This document shows positions 46,150 to 58,779 of a stretch of 60,000 nucleotides of DNA, one piece after another (the first letter of the stretch is position 1; each line of letters begins with the position of its first letter). Source of the stretch: Polytrichum commune. Lineage: Eukaryota; Streptophyta; Polytrichopsida; Polytrichales; Polytrichaceae. A program made the position numbers and the translations under genes. The DNA is taken from NCBI GenBank assembly GCA_950295325.1, contig OX485805.1, positions 3,660,501 through 3,720,500 of the forward strand, read 5' to 3'. The notes under the pieces were generated by a model, which searched no databases, was not told the DNA's origin, and was given only the letters and a program-made list of their open reading frames with translations.

Positions 46150-48215
46150 TGATTATTAATGGGTATTGCCTCTATTTTTGAAAAGTAAGTCAAATATGCA
46201 ATATCTATCGCGAACAAGACATCAATATAATTCCCCAAAAAATCCGGTTGGTCATGGGTATTGCCTTACTTTTCAAAAGATAGGCAACTATGCAATACCC
46301 ACGCGAACCAAACAGCGATACATTTCTATTTAATTTTCTGATTCGTGATGGGTTTTGCTTAAATTAAAGTTTGTTATGCATTTTATTGGCGGGAAAAAAA
46401 TACCTTTGAAAAGAAACCTATTCATATGGTTTATACAGTTTATATTGTTCTTGCACATTTCATGTTAAGAAATTTAAAGTTATCACGTTCCGATATCGCA
46501 TGTATATTATTATAATTCATTTAAGATAACATCTAATATATAACAACTTAGACAATCACGAACAACATTGAAAAATATATCATCTTTATAAATATAGAAT
46601 TTATAATAAACACTAGAATCATCTCAGTTATTCTACAACATATATTTTCATATGACAATAGAATTCTACCCATTCAAAGCACTCCGGTTTTTCTTTCTTT
46701 GAAAAAACATTACAAGCATTGTTTGCTTTTGAATAAAAAAATTTCCTTACAATAAAATTATCTAAACCATCATCAACTACCTCAAACACAGATTAAGGAT
46801 GTAAGTTCCCATCTTCTATTTAACACCAAATTTGTTTAATATCGGCAAGAATCTTTATCATCACTACGTGCAATTGTTCTACAAGTAAAAGACCACCTCC
46901 CATTGCTTGTTCTCTAATATCCTCTTGTAATTTTTCAATAGCCAAAAGACAACATTGTATGGATAATTGACTTTGCTTTTAAGATTGAATAAGAGTATTA
47001 TCAACATCTCCACCAACGATTGTGACATCTACCATATCCACTTATGTGTCCTCTATCAAATTTATATTGTCTATGTTATCTCTACAATCATAAACATAGT
47101 CATCTTCAAATGGATTTATTGATATACTTAATTCAAACATAGCCTCAATTCTACCACGAAAAGATCCATAATATGTACCAAGGAACTCCTACATCACACC
47201 TCATATAAGATCTGTAAATGTTGTAATAATAGTAAGTTGGTATTTGCACATATTTCCTCTAATACACCACTCACAAAAGCATGATACATACGACGTATAC
47301 GGATCAATAATATTATACTAACGTCCTAGAGTACTTTGTGATTGTACTAGCCATCCTCCCACGTGTGCCTCTTGGCTACGGATGTGCTCCAACGGAATGC
47401 TCTTTATTTTTGTAGTGTCATTAGCTACAATTTTTTTCACCTTCTTGTTAAGAATAAAGCTATTTAATTACTTTCGCGGTTGTATATGTAGTGTGTAACT
47501 ACATGAGTAGTTTAACGTCACACAAATAAATTCATTCTCCGACCTTGAAGTTAATGTTTGTCAATTTTCATCCATCATTTCAGAGTTGCATAATAATACT
47601 CAATATTTATTTGGGTGTCTTGATTGGAATGTGGGTTCTGATGGTGGCCCACAAAATACATCTCTATATAATACAGATTAATAAGAAGTCATGATTTAGA
47701 ATATAATTATAAATAATTTATAAGAATAATTTATCATTTCGATGGAAATGTACTTTAATGAAAATTATGATAGGATTGAAGAGAATACATATTCAAACGA
47801 ATAAATATATGTGACTTGAAATTAAAGGAGATAAGTAATGATAGTGAAAATTCATCTTGATGTTTGTAATGTACTTCAATGAATTTTTTCATTTTCTCCA
47901 CGTATAGAAACATAAACAAATTTGTCCTAATAATGCGAGCACGTTTCAAAAAATCTTCTTCACTCTCTTTATATTCAATAAGAAGGTTTATGAAAGAATG
48001 CAATTGTTTGTAAACAAGATACCTCAAAGTACCCAAGTTAGATACCTTTGTCCGAATGTGATTTTTCCAATTATTCAAAATAAAGAAAGAACACAAATAA
48101 TAAGGACCTCGTCTTCAGGCCACGAATTTGTTTTTTGAATTGTATCATTGTTCGTTTCGCGATGGGTATTGCATATTTGACTTATTTTCTAAAGTAGAGG
48201 CAATACCCATCCCAC
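46150..48215 (-). mobile_element. Decayed SWIM-type (MULE-like) transposon
   Basis: An inverted pair bounds it: 46150-46235 (ATGGGTATTGCCTCTA...AAGTCAAATATGCAATA) and 48125-48215 (its inverse, with CGATGGGTATTGCATATTTGACTT). A further copy of the terminal motif is at 46250-46330. The minus strand between them codes, with many stops, for a segment IIDPYTSYVSCFCEWCIRGN followed by MCKYQ near 47237-47330. This is a SWIM zinc finger pattern with its final His replaced by Tyr. The open frames at 47755-48096 and 46680-47200 are probably parts of the same gene. No target duplication was identified. Confidence 0.6.
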
Positions 48216-48854
48216 ACCGAAAGTAATTAAGAATTGTATCTCTGTTTGTTTCGTAAAATATGTCATCACTTCTAAAAGAAAGTATTTTTAATAAAGATAG
48301 CACATAACACAAACTACATGTTAATGAAGGAGATAGCACATAGCACAAACTACAAATGAAGAAATGATTAGAATTTCAAAGTTGTAGGTAGTAAAGCATA
48401 CCTTGTGAAAAGCTTAAATGAAGCTACAATTGACAATCTCATTTGCAATTGCAATGCACATCTTTTGATTATTATGTGTACCCTTAAACCCTAAAGACTT
48501 AGTATATAGGATTCCCACACTATAAAAGAGGAGCACATTAATATATTTGAAAGTAAAGGCATGGACACCACCTATTTTGAAATTTCAAACCCTAATCTAT
48601 TAATTCTTTTCAATGTATAGTAATTATAGTTGGCATGTGGCATTCCTTCCTATTTATAAGTTATAATAATAAGAGCCGGCATCATGGGAGTGGAGCCAAA
48701 AAGTGATGCTAAAAAATAGTTTTCTTAACACATGCCAAAGAAAGTTATAATAACAATAGTCGGCATCATGAGATGTGTATCAAAAAATTGATGCTTATAA
48801 ATAATTCTCCTCACACGTGGCAAAAAAAGCTAGAGTATTCCGCCTACTCCGCCT

Positions 48855-48914
48855 CTTAACCATGGTTAAGTCCACTTGGGTTGGGGAGTAGATGAGAATT
48901 GGATGGCGCCATCC
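48855..48914. repeat. Two perfect palindromes 30 bp apart
   Basis: CTTAACCATGGTTAAG (48855-48870) and GGATGGCGCCATCC (48901-48914). The following GTACTTGTTGGTTCGCCC resembles the arm of the fold-back element at 43731-43991. Confidence 0.7.
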
Positions 48915-49089
48915 ACTGCAATCATCCGGAAAGGTACCAGTGTACTTGTTGGTTCGCCCTCCCCCTCACCTAGAACTTGTGACATTAGTAACTATCTCGA
49001 TAGGCGAGTTCTCTTCAGTTTAATGAATCTCTTGGTAATTTGGTTTTGGTCTTGTAAACTAAGATCATGAATGCAGTCTGCACTTTTTT

Positions 49090-49325
49090 CCCAATGTCCA
49101 AAGAGATTTTGGGGGATAATCAGTTGAGATCCTCATGTTTCCAAGTCCGACCAGTTACATGTTGACATCTTACGGTTTTCCATTATAAATTTGAGGTATA
49201 TTCTATAAATTCTTCTAAAATGGTTGGTAATTTTTCTTGAAGTCTTGACCTTGAACCAGTTGTTTCTCAGATCCAACCGGTTTATTTGTAACTAGTGGTC
49301 GGTCCTCCCTGTTCATTGCTCTTTT
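49090..49325 (+). repeat. Dispersed repeat F1, copy at 49.2 kb
   Basis: Shares AATGTCCAAAGAGATTT, TTACATGTTGACATCTTACGG and TTTATTTGTAACTAGTGGTC with the copies at 40775-41010 and 55340-55550. Confidence 0.7.
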
Positions 49326-49329
49326 CTTA

Positions 49330-50255
49330 CAATTAGCGTAGTTTCACACGTTTAATAATGAAGATATATATGATCCACACCTTGAGAAATATGTCCACTT
49401 AAAAATTTCGTTCAAACTGACACCTGGTGAGTCCAACATGTTGGAGTATAGTAGCAAGAAAACACCCAACAATCCAAATAGGTTTAAATCCCTAGATAAA
49501 GGGCTTTTAATCCATGTGAAGGTACATAACATTATTCAACTACTATCAACCGTTCCATTCTAATAATATCAGTGAGAGTGCTTCACTTGAGTTTATAAGG
49601 TTGACTGTGTTGGTAAGAAAGAATAAGCAGGGTGTACTTTAATAAACTATTTGACTTATTCCTAGGCCCACCCATTCTACAATGACCGTTGAATAATGTT
49701 ATGCATGTTGACAAATCTTCTCATATGATTAAGAAACCTTGGGGATTGAAAAGTTATGTACAAAGCTTTGGGACTTCTATGCAACTCTTAACTCCGGATG
49801 GGTCCATGATTCACATGAGCCCTGAAGTTTATCGGCTTTGTCCCAATGTCTAGGATGAATCTTTTTGGGGATTCATGAGACCAAATTGCACCAAAACTAG
49901 TAAGGTTATTTTTTTACTCCAAACGGAAACTTGGGGAAAAGAAAAAGGTCCAAAAAGCTAGTGAAGCAATGTGGTTTCGTGAGTTGGTGCCAACTCCGCA
50001 TCAAATGTCACATAAGCAACCTATGTTGTTGCCAACATATTAGCCATAATAGCTCCTCCCTTGTGACCTAAATCCTTTATTTAAGGAAGAAAGTGTATCC
50101 TATCGCCCACTTTAAATTTGGATAAAAGAAACAAAAATCCAAATGGCATTCTTCATTGTGCAGCCAACGTGCAAATACTCGTGATGCTAATTTTTTTCAA
50201 AAATTAAATTAAATTAAAAAAAATTGTCGTAGATGTACTAATTTCACCAGTAGTA
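49330..50255. other. Spacer, no gene recognised
   Basis: AT-rich; no splice-supported coding segments or terminal repeats seen. Confidence 0.4.
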
Positions 50256-50260
50256 CCATC

Positions 50261-50524
50261 CAAATTTGGGCTGGGGATGCGTGGCACTCAAGTAAAATCA
50301 TCCATCCAAGATATCGTGGATGAAGTGGCTCCAATAAAAAAAAGCCTCCCTATGGGGTTGAGGGCCGATTCATTCGAATGTGACGTCACTAGACTAATTC
50401 GGGGCCTTTGACTCTATTTCCGGAATCAAATTGCCCAAAAATAGCCATTTAGATGATTCCTGTGTTTTTTTCATCCGCACGGATGATTTTACTTGAGTGC
50501 CACGAATCCCCGGCCCCAAATTCG
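50261..50524. mobile_element. MITE, 264 bp, with TIRs of about 43 bp
   Basis: The left end CAAATTTGGGCTGGGGATGC, continuing GTGGCACTCAAGTAAAATC, pairs with the inverse of the right end (CTTGAGTGCCACGAATCCCC, then GGCCCCAAATTCG). The outermost bases mismatch and no clear target duplication is visible, so the borders are good to a few bases. The inside is non-coding. Confidence 0.8.
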
Positions 50525-51222
50525 TCCTGGATACTGGACAGAATTATCACAAAACTTTTACCCTGATGTAAGGAGCAAGGACCGAACATTATTCTTTACT
50601 CCCTGCAGTGGTGGTCTTGCACTGTGGGTGCATCTTGATATCCCATTGAGAAGCAAACACAGAAAGATATTATCATCAAGAATCAATGTGACACCCGATT
50701 TGATTTTTCTCCATGAACAGCAATTCCAGGAATTCTGGATAGACTTATCCATCCCTTCCATTTTGTGACATGGCTTCTACAAGTGGAAAACTGAAGGTTC
50801 ACTAACTAGTGTACAGCTATATTATAGACTGACCATTGATTTGCCACGATGTCCTCATCAAATAAGTCACAGTGATATATGATTTGAGGGGTATGATATA
50901 GGGCTTGTTGGATTGGCAAATTAGTATAAATAGGTCCAACTGTATACTTTGGTCAAAGCTTAAATCAATGAATGCAGAAGACTCAATGTTCGAGTGCACA
51001 TGAGGATATGCATGGCTGCCCAAAATGGAGCAGGGTGCAATAGAGGCGTTAAATAGATAGGTACAAAATTCTTTGATAACAGATCATGCAATGTCTCGTA
51101 CTATGGATTCAGTTGAAGTCTTTGGAAAGCAATTGATGCACACAACTTGAAAAAGTGGCATTGCACACTTCATATAACGGATTGTGATATATTACAAGGA
51201 CGCCCTAATGGCAATATCTGAC

Positions 51223-53574
51223 CTACTGTGAGCTTACTTTACAAATGTCTTCATAAGCAGCAGTAACAATTCTGCCATCAAAAGCACCACTATCTATCTT
51301 GACCTTGGCAGAAAACTTGGCAGTGTCAATTGACAGTAACCTTGCTGTGGAGCCTCTGTAAGCACCATTTACTATTTTCACTACTCCTCCTATTAGGGGT
51401 ATAACAGTTTCTAGCTCCTCTTGATCAACTTTCAGGATGTGCTTACTCTCCAACATCTCAATCTCACCAACATACTTGCTTATCACCCGTAGCACAACGC
51501 CTTTCTGCTTGTAATAATCTGCCAAGTTTCGGCTCATGACCTTGACCACTAAACCCTCACAAAGCCAGTAGTCCTTGCGATTTATCTTCTCCTTAGCTTG
51601 TTCAGACTCTCGCATCATTTGAGCAAGTACGCCTACACTTCCATCCTTGCCATTCTCAGATTTCCTTACTTTTTTGGCCTGTGGAGCTCGGTCATCTTCG
51701 CCACCTGCAAAATGATCTATGTGTTACACATTAACAACAGTTGCAAATCTTCACCCAAAGCATTAGTCTGGTATCAGTAAGAGACTCAACTTCATACAAG
51801 GAACACAATGCATACACATTTGCTTGGAACATATCACAAGTCAAATATACCCACAAGAGATCTAGAAGTACTGACAAGAGTGTGTGAACCATATGTCTGC
51901 TCCGTTTCTACATCAACTTCACTCTGGCACATTTTGCAAATGGTGCTTGATCACTTGCATATAGGAAACACTTCCCCAGAGGATGTAAATAACACTTCCA
52001 ATAAGGCATTGCTGTTTGAGAGGCCGATGCCCTCATCCAAGACAAGACACTGATAGACAGATCTCACACAGACAGTGGGAGGTGTTTCTCCTACTTGCTT
52101 GTGCATCAGTTAGATTATGTGTTCTGATGAAGCAAGCATGTTAAGGATGGACATACCTTCAGCAAAGACAGAAGGCTTTCCTGCTAGCCCATTACTACCA
52201 TTATTAAGAGGTCCTTCTCCTCGTGCCTTATTTCCGGACCCTCCAAACGCAAACCCTATTTTCTCTCCTTCTTGCTTCACCATCTCCGTCTTCTCAGGCT
52301 CAGGTTGCTCATCCTCAGGCCGAGCTGTCCTTGCTGCTCTCTCAATCTGCTCTGCAAGATTCTTGTCATGGCGCTCCTCATCTGCAAGCTCTGCCCTCTC
52401 TCTTTTGTTTCTCAAGCTCTCCCTTAGAAGAGTCTCTGGCTCCCGATCTATGAAGGTCATAAACCATCCCTTGGGAGTTTCGTCCACCTTACACTTTCCA
52501 GTTCGCCCCAGATACTTCACAAATTCTGCCACAGCAAACATACACACACTGTCATTAAAGAGAGTACTCAAACCCTAATCTTGAGGATCCAAAGCATCCA
52601 AACTAGGCTATCAAACCAATAGTATACAACAAAACATCTAAGCTGCACAATCTTGAAGACAAATTTGCAAGAGCTTGTTGTCACTCCAATCTTTTGAAGG
52701 CAACGGTGTCATTGAGAGATCCGAAACCTTGCTCTCACAGCCTGCGGATTAGACCAACAACTTGTAATTCGTATGAGTGACTAATACAGCCTGCTAAACC
52801 ATGTACAAACTAGATACCCGAGCACATGCACGGGGAATTCTTTCTGGAAAAAAGAACTAAACGACCAGTCTGACAAAGGTGAAAGAGAGCCAAAAAGTAG
52901 GATTCTCTACAGAACTCCGCCTCGCAATTCAAGGCAACCAACAAACCCCTAACCGAATTGGTTCTCCGCGTGCCCATCAATTCCTCCCTAATTGTTAATC
53001 GAACCTCCTAAAAGTTCCCAGCATAAACCCTCGAATTGCAAGAAGAAATTAAGCACAGAAACTCTGCCTCGAGAATTATAGGCAACAACGCAGAGCCCTA
53101 CCTAAATTGGTTCTCCTCGTGCACATCGATACCTCCTTAATTGATAACCAAACCTCCAGAAGAAATTATAGCATTATAAAACCTCGAATAACAGGTAAGA
53201 AAAGTAAGCGGAAACTCAAACTAACCTGTCAAAGTAGCCCACTTCGTCGAATTCATATGTATGTGGTTCCGGTTCGCAATGTACTCATTCCAAACAACCG
53301 TGGCCGCAACACGGGTGGTCCGATGCGACCTTTTCAGATGTTCCATGAACATCTCCTCGAACTCCTCCGAGAATCCGTCGATAAAACGGTCGGGGTTATC
53401 GCCGAACACCTGCATCTGGCGCTGATGGCCATCGGACAGGCAGTGACATTTGAAGCCGTTTTCGTCACGGCATTGCTTCTGGCACATCTGGCAGTACCAT
53501 TTGAGCTTCTGTAAGCCTTTGGCCTTGATCCTGTTGGCTATGGCCTTCGGTGTGAGGAACTCATTTTTTCCCAT
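51223..53574 (-). CDS. KIN17: KIN17 DNA/RNA-binding zinc finger protein
   Basis: KIN17 is a conserved nuclear protein linked to DNA replication/repair and to spliceosome-associated RNA metabolism. Three exons, 53226-53574 (ATG 53574), 52157-52525 and 51223-51704, join in phase (splits inside codons, phase 1) for about 399 residues, close to the family length. The start is the conserved MGKNEFLTPKAIANRIKAKG. A C2H2 finger uses C28, C31, H44 and H50. The winged-helix-like KIN17 core spans exons 1-2 (HIHMNSTKWATLT, EFVKYLGRTGKCKVDETPKG). A charged coiled-coil stretch follows (RNKRERAELADEERHDKNL). The C-terminal SH3-like/KOW region includes DYWLCEGLVVKVMS and GGVVKIVNGAYRGSTARL, ending YEDICKV. 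An in-frame upstream start (53688) is not used here because family members begin at MGK. Confidence 0.95.
52905..53205. repeat. Two-copy tandem duplication in KIN17 intron 1
   Basis: AACTCCGCCTCG at 52913 and AACTCTGCCTCG at 53060 start two units about 147 bp long. They share AATTGGTTCTCC.CGTGC.CATC, ATTAATTG-type blocks, CGAACCTCC/CCAAACCTCC and AAACCTCGAAT. Confidence 0.7.
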
Positions 53575-53699
53575 AGCATCTGAAACCCTCGGAAGCGGTG
53601 ATCGCGAAGTTCTTGAGCTCCAAAACCTAATGCTCGTCGCTTGAGCCCCTTTCACCCTTTGTTGTTGCTCTCTCTGCTTCTTCGCCACGGAACGGGCAG

Positions 53700-54242
53700 A
53701 CCGGGCAGGACAAAATCCAAATCTCTAAAATAGCAGTCCATTTATTCAAAATATTCGCCTCTGCATAGAACACTTCAGACCTTGGACAACTGCCAAAATA
53801 ACTATAGTTAACTATATCTTTTTCAATGCATTTTAAGGAACAACTGTAGTTGACTAAAAAACATTAAGATCATATTCAAGCACAATTTTAATTAATTATA
53901 AAATTTCCAAGTATTATTATATATTTGAAGAAGTTTGCCTCTTGAATTGCTTCAATATAGGGTCTTTAATATGCTCGGGCCATTGAGGATCATCAAGAAA
54001 CGTCTTTATACAATCACTCACAATGTTGGGCTCCGGATCGAGCAACTTCCATGTACACCACCAACACAAATAACACACTAGTGCCACTATAACACTACAA
54101 CATAATTTTGTGAACAAGTTGTGCTCAACTTTAGTTAACTAAAAATTTAGCTAATTGGATGTGAGTATAGTTAACTAAATATTTTGGAAAACCAAATTTA
54201 GAATAACTGTAGATAACTACATTTTTTGGCAGGTCAAATTGT
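53700..54242. other. KIN17 upstream spacer with F3 fragments
   Basis: Several ACTATAGTTAACTA-type stretches (about 53785-53850, 54125-54235) are partial relatives of the F3 repeat. The KIN17 promoter should lie at 53.7-53.9 kb; no clear box was recognised. Confidence 0.45.
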
Positions 54243-54664
54243 GAACAAGAAAACGGTAGAACCGTGAGGCTCTGTCCTTTGCTATGAAAGACTACAATTA
54301 TAGTTGACTACTTTGCTCATGCCAATCCATGGCTATTCACTATACCAAACCTTTCTTGGATTTTGTGCACCTTCTTCTCAAATACAGGTCAAGGATTGAA
54401 GCTACTCATTTATCACCCAAAATTTTTAAAATAAATAATCAAGAACTGCCGAAATAACTATAGTTAACTAGATTTCTTTCAATGCATTTTAGGGAGCACT
54501 TATATATATATGTGTATATATAACTATAGTTAACATCCACATTAAATAAAGTGGACCAGAAATAACAAGAACAAGTAACGTCCAAGTGTGAACACAAAGT
54601 GGTTAGGAAATTTGCTCTTGAAACGAAGAAGTTGATGCATAGTCTCTGTCTTACAGACGAAGCC
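54243..54664 (+). repeat. Repeat family F3 (MITE-like), copy 2
   Basis: Same orientation as 21410-21795, with GGTAGAACCGTGAGGCTCTG at the left and CATAGTCTCTGTCTTACAGA near the right. It has an extra stretch around 54405-54470 and a (TA)n insert near 54505. Confidence 0.7.
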
Positions 54665-55338
54665 AACAAATTGTCCAAGGTTTGGAACACTTCTAGATTT
54701 TTCCCTTTATTATTATGTGTCCATTATCTAGCCAAACGTTCAGATTTTTTAATGGAGGGCATTATGCTAGGGCGGAATGCCCTTGTCATCAAATATGTGG
54801 TCAAGCCACCCAACATAATGCCCTCCATACATCTTTTTAAAGAAAATGTATAAATGCTTTATGCAACAAATTGTCCTTTGAGGAGTGCATTCCATGATTT
54901 TCGGGCACTAACCTCAAAGTTGGGCACATGGCCCAGTTTTGTTGTTCTATAGTTGTTTTTAGCCACTAGGGAGGCAAGGCACTCGAGCAAGTAGTTGTAC
55001 AACACAACAAAAAATTGGCTACATCTAAGGCAAACCACTGCATAGGCTACAAAATGTAGTAAAAATGCAAATTGAGTTTTACCCCAACATAGTAAACACA
55101 TTGCATTTTTTTAACCAATTGTTTTTAAAATAAGATTTTCCCATTTAAATATACTAAAACGTTCAACTTGTACTTCTTATTATTTCACTCCATGTCCTTC
55201 AAGGGGCACTAGGGTTCTAGAAGCCCAAGCCATGTGCCCATAAATTCAAGCTCCCGCCCTCAAGCAATACCCTCAAATCCCAAAATGCACGCCTCTCAAG
55301 GCATTCCCCTATACATATATCACCTCTACATGTCAATG
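54665..55338. other. Spacer, no gene recognised
   Basis: AT-rich. It contains a local inverted pair GGAGGGCATTATGCTAGG / CATAATGCCCTCC (about 54753 and 54819). No coding signal. Confidence 0.4.
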
Positions 55339-55339
55339 T

Positions 55340-55930
55340 CCAAAGAGATTTGTGGGCATAACCAATCGAGATCCTAGTGTTTTCATATCCAACAAATGCA
55401 TGTTGACATCTTTCGGTTTTTCTTCATTGATTTGAGATGTATTCCATAGTTTCCTCTAAAATGACGGCTACAATTCCTAAAGTCTTGAACTTCAAATGGT
55501 TATTGCTCAAACTCAACCGGTTCATCTGTAACTAGCAGCCAATATTGGGGCCCATTCATTGTTACATGTATCATATAATTAGTTCATGTTAAGATAGATG
55601 GGTCTTAAATGGTTACTTTTTCCCAACCAGTCCACACCCCTCCTTGGAGATAAAACACACAATTAGTGCAAGATGGTTAGCAAATGCAAATTGGGCCGTA
55701 GCCACTTTCCTCATACTTTTTGGAGCTCATATGAATAGCTTGTTCATTATCAAAATGAAGAGTCACATGCTCATTGGATGGTCATATAGGACCCCCCCCC
55801 CCCCAAATATATTGATTATGAGCTTAGAATGTTTATCATGATTTGAGCACATAGTCCAATCTCATTCAAAAACATATATTTTTGGAGTTTGTTCCCTTGG
55901 AGGTACACATAACCACACACCACTCAAATA
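55340..55930. repeat. F1 repeat (plus, 55340-55550) next to an F2 repeat (minus, 55575-55930)
   Basis: The F1 part has CAATGTCCAAAGAGATTTG and CTCAAACTCAACCGGTTCAT. The F2 part read backward has CACACCTATATTTGAGTGG, GATTGGACTATGTGCTCAAA and CATTTTGATAATGAACAAG. A 13-C run (55792-55804) sits inside the F2 copy. The relative orientation differs from 40400-41010. Confidence 0.7.
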
Positions 55931-58690
55931 TAGGTGTGAGATTAAGATAAGTAACCACAATAAGCACGTTTACCTTACACTACTAAATATTTGGTTAACT
56001 TTGGCATTAAAATAAGTGTGCCATGTTGATTGGAATGGTCTTCGTAACCTGTCATGCAACACCAAGTGTCATGTGGCTCACTCTCTAGTTATCGCCGTGT
56101 GATTGCAAGATAATTAATGTGGGTCGACCATGAATAAGTAGTGTGGGCCACCTCCAATCATATATTTAGTGTATATAGAGTAACATTTTTAGGAAGTGCT
56201 AAATTATCAAAATATTATCATCTAAATAACTAAGAAAATTCTAGAGGAGGGGAATTTTTTTTCCTCAATTCTCACCTTTGGTCAAAGTTGGTTCCTTCTC
56301 TTATTGAGTGCAAGATGTGCAAATACAACCAAGCAAGTCTTGCAAGGTATTGAGGCCTTTAAGAGTCACTTTAAACTACTTTTACTATTTCAGGTAAGCT
56401 AGATAGCTTGGAAAATTTTCAATAACATTCCACGGATTAGCAAGTCAATATAGAGTCTACAAAAATAATTCAAAAAATAATAAATTCTTATGCAACCTAC
56501 ATAAATTCACAAAGTCGTCTTAAGGAAAGAGTTTTTTACTCTCCATTAGGGGTGTCTATAAATATCCGATTGCTATGTGAGAATTACCACAAAATGAACC
56601 TTATTGCAAGTGAGGATCTTTTATTAAATGAAGATGTTGTCCCCCTTTTGTGGATCACTTCTTACACCACCTCGTTGAGCGGATAGTTCCCCAATTAGCC
56701 ATTGTGTATGGTCAAAGTCAATGTTCTTTTAAAAATGTTATTGCATCCTTCTTACACTACTATTATGAATGGTCAAAGTCATGCTATTTTATACTTAATG
56801 CCACATATGATTAATCATTTTTAACATGACTTACTCGATGGTTGCATTGCACTCACTTGACGACGGCTTAAGGATTAAAAGCATGTGTCACCAAAAGGAA
56901 GGTGACGCTTTAAGGCCTCAATACCTTAAAACCACGGTAAACCCTCCCTCATGCCTTACTTCTCCTCGTCGTTCTCTCCTCTTGGTGATGTTTCATAGCA
57001 CCTCCCAAGGGTGAGGGTGAAAATGTTGATTGTAATGTAGATTATGGGGATTGCAACTTTAAGCCATATTGATACATGAATCATGGTCAAAGATCCCCAA
57101 TTAAACTATCGAGGTTAAAGCTACAAATTTAGCCTATATGGCCAAAGGCGCGAAGCGCAACCAAATATTTTGTGTGTTTTTTCTTTAGGAGAAATTAAGA
57201 TGAATTAGCAACCAAACTATACATAGCATGTTTTTACACACACACACACACACACACACATTAATCAAGTTCATGTAAGTTCTAAGATGCATACAAAATA
57301 AGCAATGAAATAACCAAGGATTATTAAGATCCTAAATACTATTGCTAATTAACATAATAAATTATCAAAGACATTGGCTACCACTTCACCTCCACTCTCA
57401 AGGATATTGTATTTCCAACAATCACATCAGAAATACTCACCTCCAATAACACTTCATTCTACTAGGATTTTGCATGTACTCTATAAGGAGGTAATTGAGT
57501 ACACAAAGGATGACTAACCTCTCTTAGTCTGCCCCCCAACTACATTGCTTACGGTAAATATTATGGGCCATGCTGTAAAGGAGGAAACCAACACTGAAGG
57601 CATTGGGGATAATTTTGTGGATGCATAACTTACTCCAACCCACAATATATAACATCAGAGTTGTATGTTTAGTAGGTTACAATATCTCTATTGGATGGAA
57701 AACCAATGTGCATTTAAGAGAGTTTCAACCAAGCGAAATCTAAATTCTTGCAAACCATGTAATTTGGACACCATTTTTGGAATAATTAAATGTTTGGGCA
57801 CGCTTTAGCACTTCAAGCATCTTTCAAGATCTCAAAATCTTAAACACAATAAGTATGTGCATTGGTGGTGTATGAATCATGTGAAGGCAAGTTCGTATTA
57901 TCATGTAGTAATTTACATGTAAGATTTTAAGCATTGTTTGATACACGTATTCTTTAACACATTTCCATTTAAAACAATCTATTAAAGGAACCCTTCTCGA
58001 TATTAGACAATCTTATTCTTCAGTATACTTAAAATTTTAAAACAATGTAATGTCTGCCTAATAAGACCCGTGTGTAGAGACCCCTCTCTACCCCACAAAC
58101 ATGTTACAAAGTGGAAAAACAAAATTCATGTTAATTGTTTTGGGGAACTTAATAGCCTTTAGTGAGGAAAATGTATATATTGGAAATTATGTGCACTTGG
58201 CATTGAAACCTAAAAGGTGCTACGAAAGTGGTTGGCGGTTCGATTGTCACAAGACATTGGTGGTGGTGGTGGGAGAGGAGGAGGAGTCAAAAGTGGTGGA
58301 GGTTGATCCGAGATAACTCTAAACTACTGGATGATGGTGGAGAGATACCCAAATCTCAATGAAGAGGTTGGCGGTTCAATTCCCGAGTGTGATATCTCCT
58401 CTCTACTTGACAAAAAACTTGCCAGGTGGTCAACTACCTCATGTGTTTTGACGTTAGCCTGTCAGCCTTCTGCCTCAAAAACAAGAGCCGTGGAGATGGA
58501 AGCCAAATAAATGGAGGGGGTGGAAGAGGAGGTGAATTCAGTGAAAAGTGGAGGAGGGAAAATTACGAGTGGAGGTGGAGATATATATATATATATATGC
58601 TTTGGAAGTGAGCCCACAATATTACAATAAGTGTTGCACTTGCGCTCAGTCATCAATCAATTTGATATGAGAGCATTCTAATTACATTCG
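55931..58690. other. Spacer with microsatellites, no gene recognised
   Basis: Contains (AC)n at 57236-57260, (TA)n at about 58579-58598, TGG-rich DNA at 58257-58300, and two copies of GGTTGGCGGTTC(G/A)ATT (58230, 58368). The latter resemble a tRNA B-box, but with no A-box in front. Open frames are short and unsupported. Confidence 0.4.
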
Positions 58691-58779
58691 ACCAAGTCAA
58701 CTAATCAAGGTTAGACACTGTGGTCCATAATTTGATCTAGCAGCTCAAAATACAGAGTTGCATCACTGACAATGTACCC

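Noticed and set aside
52117-52578. 153-residue plus-strand open frame
   Set aside because: It is the antisense shadow of KIN17 exon 2.
53575-53688. Upstream in-frame start for KIN17
   Set aside because: It adds 38 residues not found in the family, whose conserved N-terminus is MGK(N/S)(E/D)FLTPK. It is more likely leader sequence.
58230-58390. Possible tRNA or SINE from GGTTGGCGGTTC(G/A)ATT
   Set aside because: It resembles a B-box, but no A-box, acceptor stem or cloverleaf could be paired around either copy.
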